DNA of 64,000 bases. Origin: Odiellus spinosus (lineage: Eukaryota > Arthropoda > Arachnida > Opiliones > Phalangiidae). Position numbers and translations under genes: made by a program. Under the pieces are notes generated by a model that saw nothing but the letters and a program-made list of their open reading frames with translations, did no database searches and was not told the origin of the DNA. The DNA lies in contig OY987237.1 in NCBI GenBank assembly GCA_963920705.1, forward strand, positions 11,562,601 to 11,626,600, in the 5' to 3' direction. Shown piece after piece: positions 57,836 to 64,000 of this stretch (the stretch's first letter is position 1; each line of letters starts with the position of its first letter).

Positions 57836-58623
57836 TTAAAGGGAAACTTGGTGCTAAAAATGGAAGAACTTTTGAATTTATTTTCGGAATCATCATGGCA
57901 TAAAACGGATCCCAGAATTTTTTCGGAGTTTTCAGAGACGTTTAAATTAATTTATGAGGTTTGGTAAAATTAAAAAAAAAAAAATTAAATAAAAATTCAG
58001 GCCAATCATATTATTTCAGCCGTCAACCGCTGATGCCCAAGACCTAATTAGGCCTATTCTTTTAATGTTAGGACAATGCAAGCGCTGTTGTAGGCTGAAA
58101 TAATATGATTGGCACCAGAAGCCGATGAAACCCTCCTTTGAAGTCTATTACTCCCTGGTCTTGTCTACCCCTCTCTGTATGGGTTAGTTTCAAAAGGCGC
58201 GATTCGTACGCTTCCTAACGGTAGATGTTTTCGGAGCGGGAGTTCGTCGAGCGAATATCTCTAGCAGCCTTGGAGTTCGTCCAAAAAACGTCGTCGTTTG
58301 TGGAGAGAGAGAATTTCCAATTTTCCGTAGACAGGGGGGATGAAGTAGGACCCCTTCTAACTCGTAAAATTGGGAATTTTACCCATACAGAGAGGAGCGC
58401 TATATGGAACATTGGAGTAGTAGACTTCAAAGGAGGGTTTCATCGGCTTCTGTTGGCACGAATTTAGATTTTTTTTTTTTTTTTCTAATTTTACCAAACT
58501 TCAAAAATTTATTTAAACATCAAAACAAATTAGGAAAAAATTCTCGGGTACGTTTTTTGGCACGGTGATTCCGAAAATAAATTCAAAAGCTGTTCCATTT
58601 TTAGTTTCCTAGCTTCTCTTTAA
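57836..58623. mobile_element. Element Y: TTAA-bounded foldback element with nested family A copy
   Basis: Left end TTAAAGGGAAACTTGG; right end, reversed, TTAAAGAGAAGCTAGG. TTAA lies at both edges. Arms share CTAAAAATGGAA and TGAATTTATTTTCGGAATC, with an inner GAGGTTTGGTAAAATT pair. A second inverted pair, CCAATCATATTATTTCAGCC, lies in the centre. Family A copy 4 is inserted next to it. Fragments of the same family lie at 17170-17290 and 61803-61925. Confidence 0.75.
58116..58452. mobile_element. Family A MITE, copy 4, 7-bp TSD
   Basis: 337 bp, same ends as the other copies. Flanked by TTGGCAC at 58109-58115 and 58453-58459. Nested within element Y. Confidence 0.92.
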
Positions 58624-60560
58624 ACTATATTACCCTAGAATTACCCTCGACATATCAGTTCCTGGTGAAACCAATATTAGAAAGTTTTTATGGCTAGAAA
58701 TGGGAAATATCGAAGAAAATACATATTTTATCAGTTTCAATAAAGTTCTAAACTATGTCTTCTTCGTATCTTTGTCGGTAAGAAAATAAGCATATGGATA
58801 AGTAGCGAAATATCTTTGAAGACTCCGAACATACCTAAACTACATTATTGATTTCGTGGTTTCTATTTTATTTTACATCTTTTTACCATAAAAGATGAGA
58901 AATATTGAATTTAGGCAACGCCAATATTGCGTTTATATTCCTACTTTAAGACCGCCAAGTTGCTTTAGAGAAAAGCGCTGAAACAAATCAATTTGAAAAT
59001 GCAAATAATATTCAAAATCTCAAAATGCCCACTTTTTTCGTTATTTTATTCCAATGGATAACTTTAAAGGGAGAATGAAGTGAAAAACCAGGGTCCCTAA
59101 AATACCTAAAACTCTCTACTTTTTTTAGGTTCCTATTTCACCCTATTTCTAGCCTGAAAAATCCCCTATTTCTAGACTGAAAAATCCCCTATTTCCCTAT
59201 ATAAATTTGCCAATTTCCTAAATTACGTTAATTTTGAATTAAAAAAATATCTACATTTAAGGAGTTTATAAGTCCACATAACCTGTGCACAACTTTGTGT
59301 GGCTTTGACTGTACTAAAATGATTACGTAACTTTGAATTTACCGATTTTTACGGTAAAATGTAGCTCCTCGACTTTATTCTACCTTTAAATCGTGTTATT
59401 ATAATCATTCACGGAAATATTACTATTTCGAAATCAATACACCCCGTTTTCTAATCTGTAATGTTCAGTAATTCGTATAGACGATAACGCAATCTTAATA
59501 CCCTAAACAATTTGTTTACCAGAGTTTCATATTTCCAATTAGAGGCGTTAATTACATTTTATCTTATCTTCTGATGCGTGATATTCGCTGCTCGTTAACT
59601 CTTAAATTTAATTCTAGACGCAAAATCCTTCCGTGATTTGACACTCGCGATATTTCGTGACAACATACACTGATATTGGGCAATCTTTTTATCCATAACA
59701 GTTGGCAAACTATAGGAAAATTTACCCGGAGTAATACACAATGTTAAACCTTTAAGGGATAAAGTAGTTCATTGCAAAGTGATCTTCGAACAGAGAAAGA
59801 CGGATAAAAATAAATGAATTATTTCGAAATATGTTAGTGCACGTTCACTTTTGAAAATTTGTACAAAGTACAGTCCTGAGATAATGAATAACTAGTTTAA
59901 TCAAGAACTTATTTAGGTGCCTAAGAATCTGGGTAAAAAGATCACCTAAACCCACCCTCCCATACATGATATTGAATCGCCAAAATTTCAAATCAAAATT
60001 AGTTTAAAATCCAAAACTATTGTATTGGAAAGAAAGGTTTTTTTTTAATTAAGGATAAATTTTTAAAATTAAGGTAACTAAGTTAATAATTACTGCAAAA
60101 AAAGCGGAATTTAGGTTTAGTTTCTTCTTAGTTGGGGAAGGACTTGGGAAGAGATGGTATATTTCATCGAAATCAATCCGAAAATTCATCTAATACGAAG
60201 CTTTTCCAGTCCATGGTATCATATAAAAAGATATCTTTAATATTTACAGAAGCCAATAGCATTATATGTTGCGATACGCTCGACTGATTCCAACCAAAGC
60301 TGATATGGTGAAAAGAGTGCATAGGCAATGATCTCTTCCAAGCAAATGCCTCTCGACTTTCTGGTCCTTTGGCCTCTAAATGTATCGAGAATAGTTTTGA
60401 TTTCTTTCCCGTCAGAATAGAGACTCCAAGATTCTATTCTCTTCTTTAAATTCTGCCGCACACGAGTTGGTTTATATTTTTACCTTTTTCCTAGAATTAC
60501 GCTTAAGGGGGATATTTAGTTTGCCAATTTTTCACTCTAGAGGCGCGATTAACCAAACGA
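58624..60560. other. Intergenic stretch
   Basis: No supported gene. A TTTAAAGGGAGAATG element-end motif occurs near 59062, followed by a short CCCTATTTCTAG repeat (59145-59195). The rest is AT-rich. Confidence 0.45.
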
Positions 60561-60784
60561 TTAACGGGAAACCGTCTTTTCTCGAATCGATTTGATTCGA
60601 TTTCTCGAAACTGCTTCGGGAACCAGTTTCATACCGATTCGGTTTCAACAACCGATAGATGAAGCTACAATAAATCGATTTATAAAGATTATACGTGACG
60701 TTTAAAACGGCTCCTGGCGATTTGAATATCGGTTTGATTTTTACCCTTTCAAATCGATTAAGAAATGCTAGTGTGAGCGTAGCT
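60561..60784 (+). mobile_element. M1 family MITE, copy e, left-truncated
   Basis: Begins inside the element at ACGGGAAACCGTCTTTTCTC and runs to the normal end CTAGTGTGAGCGTAGCT. The left terminal repeat is missing. Confidence 0.75.
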
Positions 60785-60934
60785 TTTGAAAATTCCCCAG
60801 AACGTTAATTCGACGAACTGTTTCTATAATATATATTAATAATTTATTTAAGAGAACTAAATGATTTTAAAACCTCAAAATACATTTTTTTGGGGGCGCC
60901 TGAAGTGCGCGTTAGGCTTAAGAGATCGAGCTAG

Positions 60935-60968
60935 GGAAGAAGAAGAAGATGAAGAATAAGAAGAGGGG
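60935..60968 (+). repeat. GAA-rich simple repeat
   Basis: Purine-only run of GAAGAAGAAGAAGATGAAG type. Confidence 0.7.
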
Positions 60969-61802
60969 AAAATAGGAGAAAAATATATAAATAGGAATTG
61001 GCCGAGCTTTTGCTTGACTATGCCTTGTGACTATCGATTTTGCTCTTAGGACTTTGAATTGAAGAGTGGGGGAAAATATACTCTCGGATGCTTCGTAATA
61101 TTCTTCGTTTCTTTACCCCATGCCCTTTAGATTTTATTACCCAGCATATTGCGTCTCGAATTTGATTTTTATTTAATTTACGATTATCTTAATTTGTATA
61201 TAAATTCTTAAATTATATTTGTGGCTTTTCAAGAAATAGGTCAATATTCAAATGGAATAGAAAATTCAGTCGCAATCCAATCTGGTCTATTGCCACGCTA
61301 TAGGGCTTGTTATATTTTTCGTTTATGAAATAGTAAAAATGCCAAGTCTATTATTTAGTCTCTACTATTTTTATCGGCTGCCCAATCCCTGATTGGTTAC
61401 TCTATCCATAGGAGAGCTACCGGAAGTAGAGATACCATAGTTTAAGCTCGACTAAACCCGTCCCCCAAAAAATTTTACATTCAATTCTGAAGCTTTTACT
61501 ATATTTTCTATGATTCAATTAGGTTATTATTTAAAGGGATAATGAAGAACAATATCAAGTTACTAAAAATAATCCATGTTTGCTTTGTAAGACCTTCAGT
61601 ATGTGTATTTGAATTGCACCAGAAATCTGGAAAAAATTGAATTTGGTGGTAAATTAAAATCAGTTCCTCTGACTAATCAAAAAACGTCCCAACTTTGGCT
61701 TAACAAAATCCCAGTAACACCTGATGTGTGATGCGCGTTTGCACGTGTTGATTTTATTTAGCCATAGGTGTTGCACCCTTGGATTGATCGATGGGACTGC
61801 TT
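60969..61802. other. Intergenic stretch
   Basis: Nothing recognised apart from a solo TTTAAAGGGATAATGAAG motif near 61533. Confidence 0.4.
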
Positions 61803-61925
61803 TTAAAGGGAATCTTATCAGCTAAAATTGAAACAGCTTTTTAATTTATTTCGGAATTTTTAGGCACGTTTTTTGGTGATTCCGAAAATAAATTCAAAAA
61901 CGGTTCCATTTTTAGCTCCAAGTTT
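61803..61925. mobile_element. Small foldback copy of element Y
   Basis: Begins TTAAAGGGAATCTTATCAG. TTGAAACAG and TTTTTAATTTATTTCGGAAT pair with ATTCCGAAAATAAATTC and GGTTCCATTTTTAGCT across a short loop. The right terminus is not clear. Confidence 0.6.
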
Positions 61926-62532
61926 GGTTCTAATTCACAGCCAAAATTATAACATTTTTCGATTTTTTTTTTTTTTTTTTTTTTTTTGAGCAATTCCGAA
62001 ACATTTCTCGAAGGTTATGCAAGCCACGTACGAGATGGACGCGATGGTCACGGAAAGTAAACTCTAAAGAGTTAAAGGACCCACGAATTTTGTTCGAGCC
62101 GTCACCTTGTGAGTTCATGCGTAAATTAATTTCGCAGATTATGTTTCAAATATCATTTATTTTATTCCTTTTTTATAAAAAAAATTCGGACAGGAAAAAT
62201 CCTATTTAGAACGCCAAGTTTTTATTCCTGTTACCCGTAAAGTTATAAACAGAGTAATATTTCTTTCTTTTTTTACTGAATTTGGGGTATATAGCCCGTC
62301 AGTCATCTCGAAACGTTTCTTCAAAATCAAAATATCCCCATACGCTCAGTACAGCAGTTCCCCACTCAGCCTAAAAAGATATAAAAAGAAAAAGTATATG
62401 TGCAAGGGTAACCCCCGTCTTTAAGGGAAAGTTTCATGAAAAATACATTCTTTTCGATTGGGGCCATGAAACGAATTAATAGCGAAATTCCCGTAATCGT
62501 TACTATTTAGATTACCAATTTTAAACCAATAC

Positions 62533-62850
62533 CAAGAATCCATTCAGGTTCCATAAGAATATGGGAGCATAGCTTTAGCCTCTGGTACCATCCTCCCAAA
62601 CTTTGTAACAAAAGTTCGTCTGCAATTTTCGCAACATTTGTATACGCTTAGATCTTTTTTCGGTTGGCTCCATTTTTATTACCCAAAATATTATGTCAAG
62701 GTCGTTAGTGTCGCGGGTTAATAATAGATGTCAGGAGCGATTTACTTGAAAAATCGATTCGAAGCGGACGAACTTTTGCTACAAAGTTTGGGAGGATGGT
62801 TATTGAATCGCGGCCCTCCCATATTCTTATGGAACCTGAATGGATTCTTG
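62533..62850. mobile_element. Family B MITE, copy 2, 7-bp TSD
   Basis: 318 bp, ends CAAGAATCCATTCAGG and its complement. Flanked by CCAATAC at 62526-62532 and 62851-62857. Closely similar to copy 1, so both are relatively young. Confidence 0.92.
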
Positions 62851-63212
62851 CCAATACTGTATCCTGTGTAAGCAACACTCTTGGAAACATTACAGACCTT
62901 TTATATCGAAAAAATTGCAAATTCCGTGTTGTAAAATGATCGCCTTAGCGTCATCTACAACTATTAACATTCTAGTTATGGAACTAATTAACTAAAATTT
63001 GAAAAAGGTTCGTTAACAACGCCTTATATCGGGATTTCAATGAACTCCCTAAATAGCCAGAATACTGAGTCACTTTCATAGTAGTAGTTAGCGTTAAGAC
63101 CATAACTGGTTTCCGTTTGACTCGGCAAATTCTGGTGAGGATATGTCAACGAATATTCGTCAAAGAGGATAACGTTTATTCTATGCTTACGAACCGTCCC
63201 TTTGCTAATTAC

Positions 63213-63421
63213 TTAATAGATGAAGATGAAAAAGAGAACCTGGCATTGATAAGCGTCCTCTAACGGCCTAAACACTACGAACAAAACCACTGTTTAGCTG
63301 CTATGGTTAAAAAATATGTAGACGTCCAGGTGGTTTTATTAGTTAGTACTTTTCCATGCAACATTTGCCGATAGAGGACGCTTATGAACGCCAGATTAGG
63401 TTATTCATCTTTATCTATTAA
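63213..63421. mobile_element. TTAA-bounded inverted-repeat element, 209 bp
   Basis: Left TTAATAGATGAAGATGAA and right, reversed, TTAATAGATAAAGATGAA. Both arms share ATAAGCGTCCTCTA followed by CGGC. TTAA at both edges suggests a TTAA target site. Confidence 0.7.
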
Positions 63422-63721
63422 GATAGATGTCCAATTTAATGGTCCTAAACGTCGCAGTTCCTAGACAGACAATAAACGTAGTAGTGCATTGATTATTGTC
63501 GCGCCTAAAACTGGGTAGGTACGTTCCGAATCTGGTGACTAACTATTGGCCATAAAGGCAATGACGTCTCAGCCTTCCAGACATTCCCGTTAATGCTTCT
63601 TTCAACTTATTGACCAGACAGCCGAAGTAGAGCTGTTCAATTAACCAGTTCTGACTTGGGCAGATAGAAAGTAAAAACGTCTTTGTCTTATCAATAGGCG
63701 GAAGTTCGGAACTACCGACTG

Positions 63722-63742
63722 TGACGTCACATGGTATAAAAG
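63722..63742 (+). promoter_or_regulatory. CRE plus TATA promoter-like site
   Basis: A perfect cAMP-response-type palindrome TGACGTCA (63722-63729) is followed by TATAAAAG (63735-63742). This is a classic inducible core-promoter layout on the plus strand. No open frame of note follows before the window ends at 64000, so any gene would lie mostly outside. Confidence 0.4.
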
Positions 63743-64000
63743 CGCGGGAAACCTTTGCGTAATTCTAAAATATTTTCTGTCGTTCTTGACCTTTATATAA
63801 CAGAATGGAGTAAAAAAAACTATCTATAAAATAGCTTTTGAAGACTTTTGCGAGTCTCAAAGCTCGTAGCTTCCCCATCCGTATATAAGCCGCTGTTCTC
63901 AAAAATATTTTTTAAATCGCTTTAAAGACAGAATGAAGTCTGCTCGTATATCGATTACTTATCGTTTAAATTTGCCTCATTCACAAGAAAAATTGAAAAA

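Noticed and set aside
48849..58452. CRISPR-like array of repeats
   Set aside because: Repeats are long, kilobases apart, have terminal inverted repeats and target-site duplications, and the genome is eukaryotic.

Overview
This is a nuclear genome fragment from an invertebrate animal, most likely an arthropod. It is AT-rich, its genes are split by mostly short GT-AG introns, and a small degenerate (TTAGG)n tract, the arthropod telomere unit, lies inside a transposon. Five conserved genes were recognised from their translated exons: VPS26 (5' end cut by the window edge), WDR18, FTSJ1, RP2 and VCPIP1. All exon phases join without a break. The predicted WDR18 (432 aa), RP2 (350 aa) and FTSJ1 (325 aa) have the family's usual lengths. 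Species and class cannot be fixed from the sequence alone.

Layout. 0-2 kb: VPS26 (+). 4.1-6.8 kb: WDR18 (+), tail-to-tail with a membrane-protein gene on the minus strand (6.9-14.0 kb). That gene faces, head-to-head, another membrane-protein gene on the plus strand (16.6-25.0 kb). Both start with a 64-nt signal-peptide exon followed by Ser/Thr-rich sequence. 25.8-27.8 kb: FTSJ1 (-), divergent from RP2 (+, 28.0-29.8 kb) across 219 bp. 30.9-31.6 kb: a four-exon gene for a 90-aa secreted cysteine-rich peptide. 32.9-39.5 kb: VCPIP1 (+), 13 coding exons, with a GC-AG last intron. From 39.5 to 64 kb coding sequence is sparse: a CpG-rich promoter and possible first exon near 46.1-46.4 kb, a single-coding-exon gene for a secreted cysteine-rich EF-hand protein (53.9-55.2 kb, -), and a CRE/TATA promoter-like site near 63.7 kb.

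The rest is dominated by short non-autonomous DNA transposons. Several have clear target-site duplications (TSDs): two families with 7-bp TSDs (A: four copies, B: two copies), hAT-like elements with 8-bp TSDs, elements bounded by TTAA with a TTAAAGG-type end, one 5-bp-TSD element, and a TA-bounded palindrome. Many are nested, so the order of insertion can be read (56.2-57.25 kb, 57.8-58.6 kb, 14.3-15.3 kb). No transposase gene was seen. The conserved genes serve unrelated housekeeping roles (endosomal retrieval, ribosome assembly, tRNA 2'-O-methylation, ARL3 GTPase regulation, p97-linked deubiquitination). The most novel coding content is the set of unrecognised secreted or membrane proteins.
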